DNA from: Saprospiraceae bacterium
Lineage (GTDB): Bacteria > Bacteroidota > Bacteroidia > Chitinophagales > Saprospiraceae
Direction of reading: 5' to 3'
Length of the DNA: 27,039 nucleotides
Assembly (NCBI GenBank): GCA_013002625.1
Contig: JABDJE010000053.1
Coordinates: forward strand, 1 to 27,039
Shown here: positions 1-8,361 of the stretch, one piece after another
Position numbering within the stretch: position 1 is the stretch's first letter
Layout of the letters: each line of letters opens with the position of its first letter
The notes under the pieces: model-generated
What the model was told of the DNA's origin: nothing
Seen by the model: only the letters and a program-made list of their open reading frames with translations
Databases searched by the model: none
Made by a program: the position numbers and the translations under genes

Positions 1-2981
1 ATTGTGTAATCTCCATTTCCACCGGTAATATCCAATGAGATCGATCCATTGTCTTCACCATTGCTTGTATCAGTGACACCACCTGTAATTACAAGTTCTT
101 CAGGTTCGGTTACAGTGTATTGGGCTGTGACAATCTCCCCTGCGAGATCTGTTACTTCAAATTCATAGGTTCCTGGAGCTAGCCCACTGATTTCAGTAAA
201 GTCCATTCCAATAAGCTCTCCTGCTTCATCTTTCCAGATATATGTGAAGTCAGGCAGCCCACCAAATACTGTAACTGCTATTGTTCCATCGCTACTTCCG
301 TTACAAGTTACATTAGATATAACACCAGAAACTTGCATAGCAGCTTTTGCTAGTAATTCATTACAGTTTGTATTTGAACCGCAATCATTTGTGGTTGTAA
401 GACATACGTTATAAAATCCAGGGTCAGTGTATGTATGAGCTGGATTTAACTCAGTGGATGTGTTGCCATCACCGAAGTCCCAAACTCTTTCTGTTACATT
501 CCCCATTGTCATGTCCTCAAACTGGAAATCAAACTCAGTATTCTGGAAAGCAAATTGAGGGTCAGGTAATTCATCTAGATTAACATCAACCGCTACATTC
601 GTCATTGCGCCACAACCAAACTCATTTGTTACAGATACTGTATATATGCCACCTTGATCAACGTCAATACTCGGAGTATTTCCTATCAGATTCATTTGCT
701 CGTCGTACCAATTGACAACATCACTCCCAACAGCGCCATCAACTTGAAGGCTAGCTGTTGTATTTGTGCAATCAATTATATTGGACACTGATGTCGATAT
801 AACCGGAGCTGCATTTGATACGATTGTAAAGCTCTCTGAATTGCTGCAACCTGTCATCATATTAGAGATCATTACATCTACAGTAGCTGAAGATTCAAGT
901 GTGATGCAGTCATCTGTTCCTCGGCTTTCACCATCGACAAACCATTCATAATTATCATTTGAACCTGCTGTTAAGCAAAGCGTCGTACCTTCACTTTCGC
1001 AGAACTCAAGATCTCCTCCTAACTCTACATCTGGCAAGTCATAAGCTGTAACAGCAACCAGTTCAGAACTGCTGCAACCTGTAATGCCATTCGTCAATGT
1101 AACCGTGTAATCATTGGTACCCGATACATCGATACATTGATCTGTAGATATTAAATCTCCGTTCATAAACCACTCAGGTGCTTCATCAGTTCCTGGTGTA
1201 ATACAAATCGTACTGGTTATACCTTCACAGAAATCGGTATCGCCATTTAATTCTATTTCAGGTGTATCAATTTCCTGTACCAAAGCCATGGCCACAGAGA
1301 CACATCCTGTATTATTGTTCATTACATTCAGATAATATATACCACCTGAACCAACTGTAATATCCATTGCACTTGTATCGGAAAGTATTAATCCGTCCAT
1401 TGTTGTCCATGCATAGGAATAAGTCGATGAGGTGTCCTGCGATGATCCATTTCCTGAAATCAGCGTTGAGCTGTGATCGCAGTCGATGAGATTTTCTGCA
1501 GCTGCCATCGCAACAGGAACAAGTGTGTCCTGCGTAACAGCTATACTCGCAAATGAATTACAATCCGTCTCTTCGTTATATACTTCAAGGGTGTAAATCC
1601 CTGCTGAATCAACTTGAATCTCAAATCCTGACCCTACAAATACATCAGATGGGTCATACCAGTTGTATGTGATATCTGAACCTTGTGTACTGTTCATTGC
1701 ATTTACAGTAACAGTATCCTGAGAACAATTAAATAATCCGTTTACATTTGCGACAGCTGTAGGAGGAAGATCTTGTCCAACGGTCAGACTTACGAAATCC
1801 TGACATCCATTGCCATCCGTAATTTCAACATCATAATCACCCGGTTCTACGATTACAAATGCCTGATTTGTTTCAAATGAACCAAAGTCAAAGTTGAATG
1901 GGTATGTTCCGCCATCTACAATGAAATCAACCACACCATTCATATTATTACCTGAGCAAGGTGCATTTTCAATTTCAAACTCAACATCAAGGTCATCGGG
2001 TTGATCCACATAATACGATTCCTCAAACTCACAACCTGAGTCAAGGTCAGTAACCGTAAGATCATAATCTCCGGCTTCAAGATTATCAAGCATTGGGCCT
2101 GTGAATTCGCCATCATTCCATTCATAAAGGAAATTACCTGATCCGCCATCCATATCCACTTCGAGGAGACCCGTATTGTCTTCGTTGCATAGCAAATCTA
2201 ATAGATCTACTAATTCGATATCTGCAACATTGACATTATCGACTTCTAATTCTAGCTCAAATTCAAAGCCATGGTCATCGGTAAGTATAACTGAATAATC
2301 GCCATTTTCAACACCCATTAAATCTTCAGAGTCATCTCCGGTAGACCATTCTATATCAACATCTCCATAACCGCCTACCACGGTGAGATCAATGTCGGAT
2401 GTTTCGCAATCCGTGTCCAGAACATCTGCTTCGGAAAATACAAGTTGAAATGATTCCAGAAGCCAGTCTTCCCAGACACTTGAGGAAGCCTGTCCAATTT
2501 CATAAATCTTCTTATTCGGCGATACGCCATACAAAGTCGGGAAATAGCTAATTGCAAAGTCGTTATTGACTGCACTAGCTTCTGCTGATGGTGGATTAAG
2601 GATAGGATAATTGACACCAGCGGTCCAATCGCCTATACTGCCACCACTACATCCAGCGGGTCCATAAATACAAGGTTGGGAAGTTCCTCCGTCAGCTTCA
2701 ATCATGAAAACCATGACCTGATCTGTGCCTCCAGGTCCAAAATTGTCCCATAAGTCTTCCAGTATTCCAGTTTGGTGATAATTCCAACAAGGACCACACC
2801 ATGTAGCTGAGAAATCCAGCACTACAGAATAGCCTTGTTCGCATAAATCGTGCAAGCTCCAGCTGTTACCGTTCAGGTCATCCAATGTGAAATCTGGTGC
2901 GTCCGAACCGTCAGCGAGCTGCGAAGATAAATTGGTCGAAAATAGGGTTAAAGCAAATAAAAGGGTAAATAAGTGTTTCAC
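1..2981 (-). CDS. Large exported surface protein: thioredoxin-like domain plus SprB/Ig/PKD repeats (3' end outside window)
   Basis: One frame stays open from a GTG at 2981 to the window edge, about 993 codons, so the C-terminus is missing. The GTG gives a clear signal peptide (MKHLFTLLFALTLFS...); an in-frame TAA lies at 3018-3020, and the only other candidate is a GTG at 3015-3017 that would bury the signal. Residues about 25-170 look like a thioredoxin/redoxin fold with WCGPCWNY at 61-68 (Cys62, Cys65). From about residue 188 come SprB-like repeats (GG-Y-x-W patterns ending in GDYDVEITDGNGC-type motifs), then cysteine-bearing Ig-like modules including two exact-length 76-residue units, a PKD domain near residue 834 (VWDFGDGN), and another SprB repeat near 891. 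Such proteins are normally exported by the type IX system via a C-terminal sorting domain, which would lie beyond the edge (inference). It follows ffh by 32 bases. The substrate of the redox domain is unknown. Confidence 0.88.
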   Translation of the reverse strand, partial: MKHLFTLLFALTLFSTNLSSQLADGSDAPDFTLDDLNGNSWSLHDLCEQGYSVVLDFSATWCGPCWNYHQTGILEDLWDNFGPGGTDQVMVFMIEADGGTSQPCIYGPAGCSGGSIGDWTAGVNYPILNPPSAEASAVNNDFAISYFPTLYGVSPNKKIYEIGQASSSVWEDWLLESFQLVFSEADVLDTDCETSDIDLTVVGGYGDVDIEWSTGDDSEDLMGVENGDYSVILTDDHGFEFELELEVDNVNVADIELVDLLDLLCNEDNTGLLEVDMDGGSGNFLYEWNDGEFTGPMLDNLEAGDYDLTVTDLDSGCEFEESYYVDQPDDLDVEFEIENAPCSGNNMNGVVDFIVDGGTYPFNFDFGSFETNQAFVIVEPGDYDVEITDGNGCQDFVSLTVGQDLPPTAVANVNGLFNCSQDTVTVNAMNSTQGSDITYNWYDPSDVFVGSGFEIQVDSAGIYTLEVYNEETDCNSFASIAVTQDTLVPVAMAAAENLIDCDHSSTLISGNGSSQDTSSTYSYAWTTMDGLILSDTSAMDITVGSGGIYYLNVMNNNTGCVSVAMALVQEIDTPEIELNGDTDFCEGITSTICITPGTDEAPEWFMNGDLISTDQCIDVSGTNDYTVTLTNGITGCSSSELVAVTAYDLPDVELGGDLEFCESEGTTLCLTAGSNDNYEWFVDGESRGTDDCITLESSATVDVMISNMMTGCSNSESFTIVSNAAPVISTSVSNIIDCTNTTASLQVDGAVGSDVVNWYDEQMNLIGNTPSIDVDQGGIYTVSVTNEFGCGAMTNVAVDVNLDELPDPQFAFQNTEFDFQFEDMTMGNVTERVWDFGDGNTSTELNPAHTYTDPGFYNVCLTTTNDCGSNTNCNELLAKAAMQVSGVISNVTCNGSSDGTIAVTVFGGLPDFTYIWKDEAGELIGMDFTEISGLAPGTYEFEVTDLAGEIVTAQYTVTEPEELVITGGVTDTSNGEDNGSISLDITGGNGDYT
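789..1244 (-). repeat. Two tandem 76-residue four-cysteine modules inside the surface protein
   Basis: Residues about 580-655 and 656-731 of the large surface protein are two gapless repeats of 228 bases. Unit one begins GDTDFC and unit two GDLEFC. In both, cysteines fall at unit positions 6, 14, 37 and 57, EWF at 24-26, Gly29, TD at 34-35 and TGC at 55-57. On the plus strand the same 12-base string gctgcaacctgt occurs at 843 and 1071, exactly 228 bases apart. Conserved cysteine spacing suggests two disulphides per module in an exported Ig-like fold (inference). Confidence 0.85.
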
Positions 2982-3013
2982 TACAAAATGATTTTTGTCG
3001 AAAATAACAAAAA

Positions 3014-4353
3014 TCACTTAAATCCTTTCATGTTTGGCATGTTTTGCATCATTTGGTTCATTCCTTGTCCTTTTGACATCATCCTCATCATTTTTCGCAT
3101 TTGGTCAAACTGCTTTATGAACATATTTATTTCATGAATACTACGGCCGCAACCCTTTGCAATACGCTTCTTCCTGCTCATATTCAAAAGTTCTGGGCTC
3201 GATCGTTCTTGCGGTGTCATGGAGTGTATAATAGATTCAACCTTTGCAAATGCACTGTCGTCAATATCCAGGTTTTTGATCTTGCTCATTCCAGGTATCA
3301 TTCCAATAAGAGACTTGAGGTCTCCCATCTTTTTTATCTGGTTAAGTTGGCCCAGAAAATCATTGAAATCAAACTTATTTTTCTTGATTTTCTTTTCGAG
3401 TCGTTTGGCTTCTTTTTCATCATACTTATCCTTGGCTCTTTCAACATATGAGACATTGTCTCCCATGCGTAGGATTCGTTGGGGCATTCGGTCTGGATGA
3501 AAGACATCGAGGGCATCCATTTTTTCTCCTGTGCTAACGAATTTAATGGGTTTACCGACCGTATATTTAACCGATAAAGCGGCACCACCTCTGGTGTCAC
3601 CATCAAGCTTAGTCAGGACTACGCCATCATAATCGATCACTTCGTTGAAGGCTGCAGCTGTGTTCACGGCATCCTGTCCAGTCATCGAATCTACAACGAA
3701 GAGTGTTTCTGTTGGCGTAATGGCATTTTTAATACTTGAAATTTCAGACATCATTTCTTCATCCACCGAAAGACGTCCGGCTGTATCCACGATCAGCACA
3801 TCAAAATTGTTCTTTTGAGCATGCACAACAGCATTGCCTGCAATTTCTACAGGATTCTATTCTCAAGCTCCTTGTAAATCTCAACGCCTATTTGCTCCGC
3901 AAGCACCTCCAATTGACTGATGGCGGCAGGTCTGTAGACATCACAAGCTGCTACAAGTACTTTCAGATTCTTTTTGTCTTTTAAATATTTTGAAAGTTTG
4001 CCTGTAAAAGTGGTTTTACCTGATCCCTGTAAGCCTGCAATCAGCACAACACCAGGTTTGCCTTTTACATTGATTCCTACAGATTGACCACCCATAAGTT
4101 CGATCATCTCATCCATGACGATCTTAACCATTAATTCACCCGGTTTGACAGCTTTGAGGACATTTTGAGTTCCCAGCGCTTCATCTTTAACCTTATCGGT
4201 AAATTCTTTGGCTATTTTATAGTTTACATCAGCTGCAACCAATGCCCTCCTTATCTCCTTTATAGATTGGGCAATGTTGATTTCTGAAAGCTTTCCCTGT
4301 CCGGAAAGCCCTTTTAATGCGGAATCTAATTTTTCACTTAAAGTATCGAACAT
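3014..4353 (-). CDS. ffh: Signal recognition particle GTPase Ffh (SRP54), interrupted by a one-base frameshift
   Basis: Ffh binds 4.5S RNA and signal sequences and, with FtsY, targets nascent membrane proteins. The reading frame from ATG 4353 encodes the N domain and first half of the GTPase: GLQGSGKTT (residues 107-115) and DVYRPAA (138-144), but it stops at TAG 3847-3849 after 168 residues. The remainder is intact in another frame: VDTAGRL, TKLDGDTRGG, then the methionine-rich M domain with RKKRIAKG and a C-terminus at 3014. Homology continues without loss if one base is restored near 3857-3861, where AATAG on the coding strand probably was AATAAG or similar; the joined protein would be about 446 residues, normal for Ffh. 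The gene is essential, so a sequencing or assembly error is the likeliest explanation; a true mutation or recoding is possible. The start sits about 25 bases from a good -7 box. Confidence 0.93.
3855..3862 (-). other. Frameshift site in ffh
   Basis: Coding-strand codons read E-L-E-N and then run into AGA ATC CTG TAG. Moving to the frame that begins AAT CCT GTA restores the expected N-P-V-E-I-A-G-N-A-V-V-H-A-Q sequence of the Ffh family. One missing base in or next to AATAG (3857-3861) explains this. No X-XXY-YYZ slippery heptamer is visible. Confidence 0.85.
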
Positions 4354-4377
4354 AGCTTACTAAAATGTTATTGGGTG

Positions 4378-4385
4378 CAAATTTA
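4378..4385 (-). promoter_or_regulatory. Candidate -7 box for ffh
   Basis: The minus strand reads TAAATTTG, a perfect match to the Bacteroidota -7 element TAnnTTTG, ending 25 bases before the ffh ATG. This would give a leader of roughly 20 bases. I do not see a clear -33 TTG. Confidence 0.55.
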
Positions 4386-4483
4386 TAATATTATGGTTAA
4401 TGCGTTTGTTATGGTAAATAATTGATGCATTTCGAGAATCTTTACATTATGATTATCTTTAATACGTTTTATTGGTGGATTTA

Positions 4484-5083
4484 ATGAAATATATTTTCTT
4501 TTTGGTTCTAATCTCCTTGTGCTCCCATCGTTCAGACGATGTGGAACACGAGGATTTTTTAGCCTCATCTGTTCCCCTAAGCCACACCAGCTCTGAAATT
4601 GGTAAGATCATAGACCGTTACAATGGGGTTCCCGTTTATTATAACGGTGAGATTGGAAATGTGTTTGGACGCAATACAACACATGACGGATATAATCTGG
4701 GATTAAAGTATCAATGTGTCGAATATGTCAAACGCTATTATTATTACAGGCTGGATCATAAAATGACAGATACATATGGACATGCCAAAGATTTCTTTGA
4801 TGAGTCACTCGAAGATTCGGAATACAATGAAAGTCGTGGCTTGTATCAATTTGCGAATGGCTCCAAATTCCCACCGATGGAGGCAGACATTCTCGTGTTT
4901 GGCGCTACACCGCATAATCCTTTTGGGCATATTGGAATCGTTACCAAAATTAAAGAGGGTAAGCTTCAAATAATTCAGCAAAATGTTGGTAGGCAGTCAA
5001 GGGCTGAATATCGACTTTTAGAGATACAGGATCGCCATTATATAGAAGACAAATATGTCCTCGGGTGGTTGCGTAAAGCCTAG
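4484..5083 (+). CDS. Exported CHAP-domain cysteine amidase/peptidase
   Basis: The 199-residue product has a hydrophobic N-terminus (MKYIFFLVLISLCS), consistent with a signal peptide or possibly a lipoprotein with a relaxed lipobox at Cys13. The rest is a CHAP domain resembling the amidase half of glutathionylspermidine synthetase/amidase: NLGLKYQCVEYVKRYY with candidate nucleophile Cys78, GHAKDFF near 99-105, ADILVFG at 134-140 and FGHIGIVTK with candidate His149. CHAP enzymes cleave amide bonds in peptidoglycan peptides or glutathionylspermidine; which applies here cannot be told. I chose ATG 4484 over an in-frame TTG at 4472 because it begins directly at the signal peptide. It is divergent from ffh across 130 bases and ends 4 bases before the preferred rlmH start. 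Confidence 0.82.
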   Translation: MKYIFFLVLISLCSHRSDDVEHEDFLASSVPLSHTSSEIGKIIDRYNGVPVYYNGEIGNVFGRNTTHDGYNLGLKYQCVEYVKRYYYYRLDHKMTDTYGHAKDFFDESLEDSEYNESRGLYQFANGSKFPPMEADILVFGATPHNPFGHIGIVTKIKEGKLQIIQQNVGRQSRAEYRLLEIQDRHYIEDKYVLGWLRKA

Positions 5084-5087
5084 TATA

Positions 5088-5561
5088 TTGAAAATCTATT
5101 TATTATATCAATCCAAGGACTCAAAAAATCATTATGCAGATGCTGAGCGTCTGTTTATTGGCCGTATTGCCAAGTACATAAAGTTTGAAGCTATTCAATT
5201 GGCTCCGCTGAAAATATCAAAAAGCCTCAATTCAGAACAGGTCCAACAAAAGGAGATGGAATATTTTCAATCAAGAATACCTGTTGGATCTCGAGTCTAT
5301 TTATTGGATGAAAAAGGCAAGCGATATGCTTCAAGGGATTTTGCAAAGTGGCTTGATAATCAAATGGCTTATGATTCAAGAGATATTTGTTTCGTCATTG
5401 GAGGCGCCTATGGATTTTCGAAGACATTTAAACAACTTGCAGAAGGCCAACTCAGTCTTTCAGATATGACCATGGCACATCATTTAGCAAGAGTTGTATT
5501 TTTGGAACAACTATATCGTGGCTTTACTATTATTAACAACGAGCCTTACCATAACGATTAA
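5088..5561 (+). CDS. rlmH: 23S rRNA (pseudouridine1915-N3)-methyltransferase RlmH
   Basis: RlmH is a SPOUT-family enzyme that methylates pseudouridine 1915 in helix 69 of 23S rRNA. Seen here are LLDEKGK (72-78), FVIGGAYGF (102-110), SLSDMTMAHHLARV and the terminal NEPYHND (151-157), all family hallmarks. The start is uncertain: an ATG at 5055 lies inside the upstream CHAP gene and adds 11 residues unlike the family, whereas TTG 5088 gives MKIYLLYQSK and exactly 157 residues, the usual RlmH length. I therefore prefer the TTG. The gene ends 2 bases before the rhomboid ATG, so CHAP, rlmH and rhomboid probably share a transcript. Confidence 0.93.
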   Translation: MKIYLLYQSKDSKNHYADAERLFIGRIAKYIKFEAIQLAPLKISKSLNSEQVQQKEMEYFQSRIPVGSRVYLLDEKGKRYASRDFAKWLDNQMAYDSRDICFVIGGAYGFSKTFKQLAEGQLSLSDMTMAHHLARVVFLEQLYRGFTIINNEPYHND

Positions 5562-5563
5562 GC

Positions 5564-6187
5564 ATGACAATTACACTGGCCATATGTATAGTAACTTTTT
5601 TAATCTCATTTCAGGGATTTAATAATTACAACATCGTTGACAAGCTGCGGCACTACCCTATTGCTGAACACCAGAAAAAGGAATACTATAGATTTTTAAG
5701 CTCCGGATTTGTGCATGGAAGCTGGCTGCATTTAATTATCAACTTATTTGTATTGTATCAATTCGGGCCTGTCGTCGAAGAGATTTATACCCAATTGTTT
5801 GGACCTCTTCTAGGGCCTTCAATCTTTTTGGTGGTTTATTTGTCCACCATCGTAATCGCGGATTTACCCACATATTTCAAACACAAAAATAATCCAGGCT
5901 ATTCTGCCATTGGCGCCTCTGGTGCTGTTTCAGGCGTTGTATTCATATATATACTTTTCTTTCCCTGGGCACAGTTGGCCCTGTATGGAATAATTCCATT
6001 CAGAGCCATCTTCGGAGGCATAGCTTACTTGGTTTACTCTTCCTGGGCAAGTAAAAATCAGAATGACCGCATAGACCACAGCGCGCACTTCTACGGTGCA
6101 GTATTTGGAATGATCATTACGATTATTCTAAAACCGTCGGTCTTTAATAATTTCATCCACCAATTGGTGGACAATTGGCCATATTAG
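5564..6187 (+). CDS. Rhomboid-family intramembrane serine protease
   Basis: A 207-residue polytopic membrane protein with about six hydrophobic segments. Rhomboid hallmarks are present: HGSWLHLIIN (51-60, with the conserved His and Asn), GASGAVSG containing the candidate catalytic Ser119, and AHFYGAVFG with the candidate His175. Rhomboids cleave substrates within the membrane; the substrate is unknown. It starts 2 bases after rlmH, and its 3' end overlaps the convergent pruA by 4 bases (6184-6187), leaving no room for a conventional terminator. Confidence 0.93.
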   Translation: MTITLAICIVTFLISFQGFNNYNIVDKLRHYPIAEHQKKEYYRFLSSGFVHGSWLHLIINLFVLYQFGPVVEEIYTQLFGPLLGPSIFLVVYLSTIVIADLPTYFKHKNNPGYSAIGASGAVSGVVFIYILFFPWAQLALYGIIPFRAIFGGIAYLVYSSWASKNQNDRIDHSAHFYGAVFGMIITIILKPSVFNNFIHQLVDNWPY

Positions 6188-7815
6188 GATTCTTCCAGGA
6201 ATGGATACCTGTAATCTTTAGGGGCTGCGAAACTCTCCTTAATCGTTCGAGGCGATAACCATCTGTACAGATTTAAAACAGAACCCGCCTTATCATTTGT
6301 TCCAGAAGCTCTTCCGCCACCAAACGGTTGCTGACCCACAACAGCACCTGTTGGCTTGTCATTGATATAGAAGTTTCCAGCTGCGTTTTGAAGCGCTTTT
6401 GTAGCATGCTCCACTACATATCTGTCCTTGGCAAAGATTGATCCTGTCAATGCATAAGGAGAAGTGCTGTCAACAATACCAAGCATTTCATCATACTTGT
6501 CATCATTATAAACATGTATTGTGAGTACAGGGCCGAATATTTCTTCGCACATAGTACGGTAATCTGGCTTCTTAGCTTGAATGACCGTTGGTTCGATAAA
6601 GTATCCTTCAGATTTATCATAATTTCCACCTAAGATTACATTGGCGTCTTTGTCGCGATTGGCTTTTTCAATATAATTTGAAATCTTGTCAAAAGCCTTT
6701 TCATCAATTACTGCATTGATGAAATTCGAAAAGTCTTCTGTTGGTCCCATTTTCATGGATTTCAGATCCTCTCTTAAGCCTTTTTTCACTGCTGTCCACA
6801 TAGATTTTGGAATATATGCTCTTGAAGCAGCCGAACATTTTTGACCTTGAAACTCAAATGCACCTCTGCTAAGAGCGGTCACTACCTGATCAACATTTGC
6901 AGATGGGTGGACCATTACAAAGTCTTTACCACCAGTCTCTCCTACTATCCTTGGGTATGATTTGTATTTTGAAATATTATTACCAATTGTAGCCCATAAG
7001 TGGTTGAATACCCCTGTGCTTCCCGTGAAATGCAAACCTGCAAAATCTGGCGAATTAAATATTACATCACCTGCCGCGGGACCATCTACAAATACAAGAT
7101 TGATAACACCTGCAGGCAATCCTGCTTCCTCAAATATTTCCATAACCAATGCTGCAGAATATATTTGACTGTTCGCCGGCTTCCATACAACGGTATTCCC
7201 CAATAAAGCTGGCGTACCGGGAAGGTTACCCGCAATGGCTGTGAAATTAAACGGTGTCAAGGCAAAAACAAATCCTTCCAGAGGTCTGTATTCCAGCCTG
7301 TTCCACACGCCATCGCTTGAGTTGGGTTGTTGTGCATATATCTCAGTCATATACTGCACATTGAATCGAAGGAAGTCTACCAATTCACAAACACAATCGA
7401 TTTCGGCTTGCCAGATATTTTTAGATTGGCAAAGCATGGTTGCCGCATTCATTCTGGCACGATATGGACCCGCGATAAGATCCGCTGCTTTCAAGAAAAT
7501 AGCGGCACGTTCCTGCCAAGGTGTGCTGGCCCATTTATCTTTTGCTGCCATGGCTGCTGCAATGGCATCTTTAACATGACCCTTATTTCCATTTGAAAAT
7601 TTACCGATGGAATGTTTGATATCATGCGGTGGGACAATTTTGGATTTCCTATTTGTAAAAACCTTCTCACCTCCTATTGTCATAGGGATATCTTTTACTT
7701 CTGAACGCATCTCTGCCAAAGCTGCTTTTACTGCAGCTTTTTCTGAACTCCCTGGTCCGTAATTTAAACAAGGTTCATTCTTTGCCTGTGGAACTGTATA
7801 AAAACCGTTAGCCAT
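6184..7815 (-). CDS. pruA: 1-pyrroline-5-carboxylate dehydrogenase (L-glutamate gamma-semialdehyde dehydrogenase)
   Basis: This aldehyde-dehydrogenase-superfamily enzyme oxidises glutamate semialdehyde to glutamate with NAD+, the second step of proline catabolism. The 543-residue length is typical of the stand-alone group. Visible motifs are LTPFNF near 186-191, FTGSTGVF near 263-270, VGETGGKDF with the general-base Glu293, FQGQKCSAASRA with the catalytic Cys327, EEIFGPVL, and QQPFGGGRASGTN in the C-terminal part. Its ATG is 4 bases downstream of the coaD stop, so the two are probably cotranscribed. No proline dehydrogenase (putA/prodh) is seen in the window. Confidence 0.96.
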   Translation of the reverse strand: MANGFYTVPQAKNEPCLNYGPGSSEKAAVKAALAEMRSEVKDIPMTIGGEKVFTNRKSKIVPPHDIKHSIGKFSNGNKGHVKDAIAAAMAAKDKWASTPWQERAAIFLKAADLIAGPYRARMNAATMLCQSKNIWQAEIDCVCELVDFLRFNVQYMTEIYAQQPNSSDGVWNRLEYRPLEGFVFALTPFNFTAIAGNLPGTPALLGNTVVWKPANSQIYSAALVMEIFEEAGLPAGVINLVFVDGPAAGDVIFNSPDFAGLHFTGSTGVFNHLWATIGNNISKYKSYPRIVGETGGKDFVMVHPSANVDQVVTALSRGAFEFQGQKCSAASRAYIPKSMWTAVKKGLREDLKSMKMGPTEDFSNFINAVIDEKAFDKISNYIEKANRDKDANVILGGNYDKSEGYFIEPTVIQAKKPDYRTMCEEIFGPVLTIHVYNDDKYDEMLGIVDSTSPYALTGSIFAKDRYVVEHATKALQNAAGNFYINDKPTGAVVGQQPFGGGRASGTNDKAGSVLNLYRWLSPRTIKESFAAPKDYRYPFLEES

Positions 7816-7819
7816 AATC

Positions 7820-8299
7820 TTATAGGTAAAATTTATTTTTTAAATCATTATGTATTATCTCAGGAACAAAGGCACTTACATCGCCCTTCCCTTTAATTAT
7901 TTCTCTTACAATAGTACTGCTTATGTGACTCATTTCAGGGTGTGAAATCAGGAATACAGTTTCCAGTCCCTCACCAATAATATTATTCAATTGTGAGATA
8001 GTTTTCTCATAATCAAAATCAGAAGCATTTCTAAGACCCCGCAATAAATAATTCGCACCCAAATCTTTGGCAAAATTTACTGTTAGGCCTTTGTATTGCA
8101 TCACTTTCATCTGAGGCTCGTCTTCAAATACTCTTTGCAACCATTCAACGCGTTGCTCCATACTGAACAGATATTTCTTCTGTTCATTTTCTCCTACCGC
8201 TATAACAATCTCATCAAATAAAGGTTTGGCGCGCCTTACTATATCAAGGTGGCCCAGCGTAATAGGATCAAATGAACCAGGAAATAGAGCTATTTTCAT
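7820..8299 (-). CDS. coaD: Phosphopantetheine adenylyltransferase
   Basis: CoaD transfers AMP from ATP to 4'-phosphopantetheine, the penultimate step in coenzyme A synthesis. The 159-residue protein starts with the nucleotidyltransferase signature FPGSFDPITLGH (6-17, containing the TxGH motif) and has RGLRNASDFDYE (87-98) and ISSTIVREI (126-134), all diagnostic. The ATG lies 22 bases downstream of a perfect -7 box, and the gene is followed at 4 bases by pruA. Confidence 0.97.
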   Translation of the reverse strand: MKIALFPGSFDPITLGHLDIVRRAKPLFDEIVIAVGENEQKKYLFSMEQRVEWLQRVFEDEPQMKVMQYKGLTVNFAKDLGANYLLRGLRNASDFDYEKTISQLNNIIGEGLETVFLISHPEMSHISSTIVREIIKGKGDVSAFVPEIIHNDLKNKFYL

Positions 8300-8320
8300 C
8301 GCGATACCAATAAATTAGCG

Positions 8321-8328
8321 CAAAGTTA
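8321..8328 (-). promoter_or_regulatory. Candidate -7 box for coaD-pruA
   Basis: The minus strand reads TAACTTTG followed by CGC, a perfect TAnnTTTG match 21 bases upstream of the coaD ATG. No obvious -33 element is seen at the expected distance. Confidence 0.55.
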
Positions 8329-8361
8329 CATTTTAATTGAGTTCTTCATAATATTAGTACT

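Noticed and set aside
766..951. 61-codon plus-strand open frame
   Set aside because: It is antisense to the large repeat protein, whose frame is continuous and domain-rich.
3847..3870. Programmed -1 frameshifting in ffh
   Set aside because: No slippery heptamer, and frameshifting is not known for this family; a lost base is simpler.
4383..4568. Short minus-strand frame upstream of ffh
   Set aside because: It spans the ffh promoter box and the 5' end of the CHAP gene and has no recognisable composition.
7235..7579. 114-codon plus-strand open frame
   Set aside because: It lies wholly antisense to pruA, which has strong family motifs.
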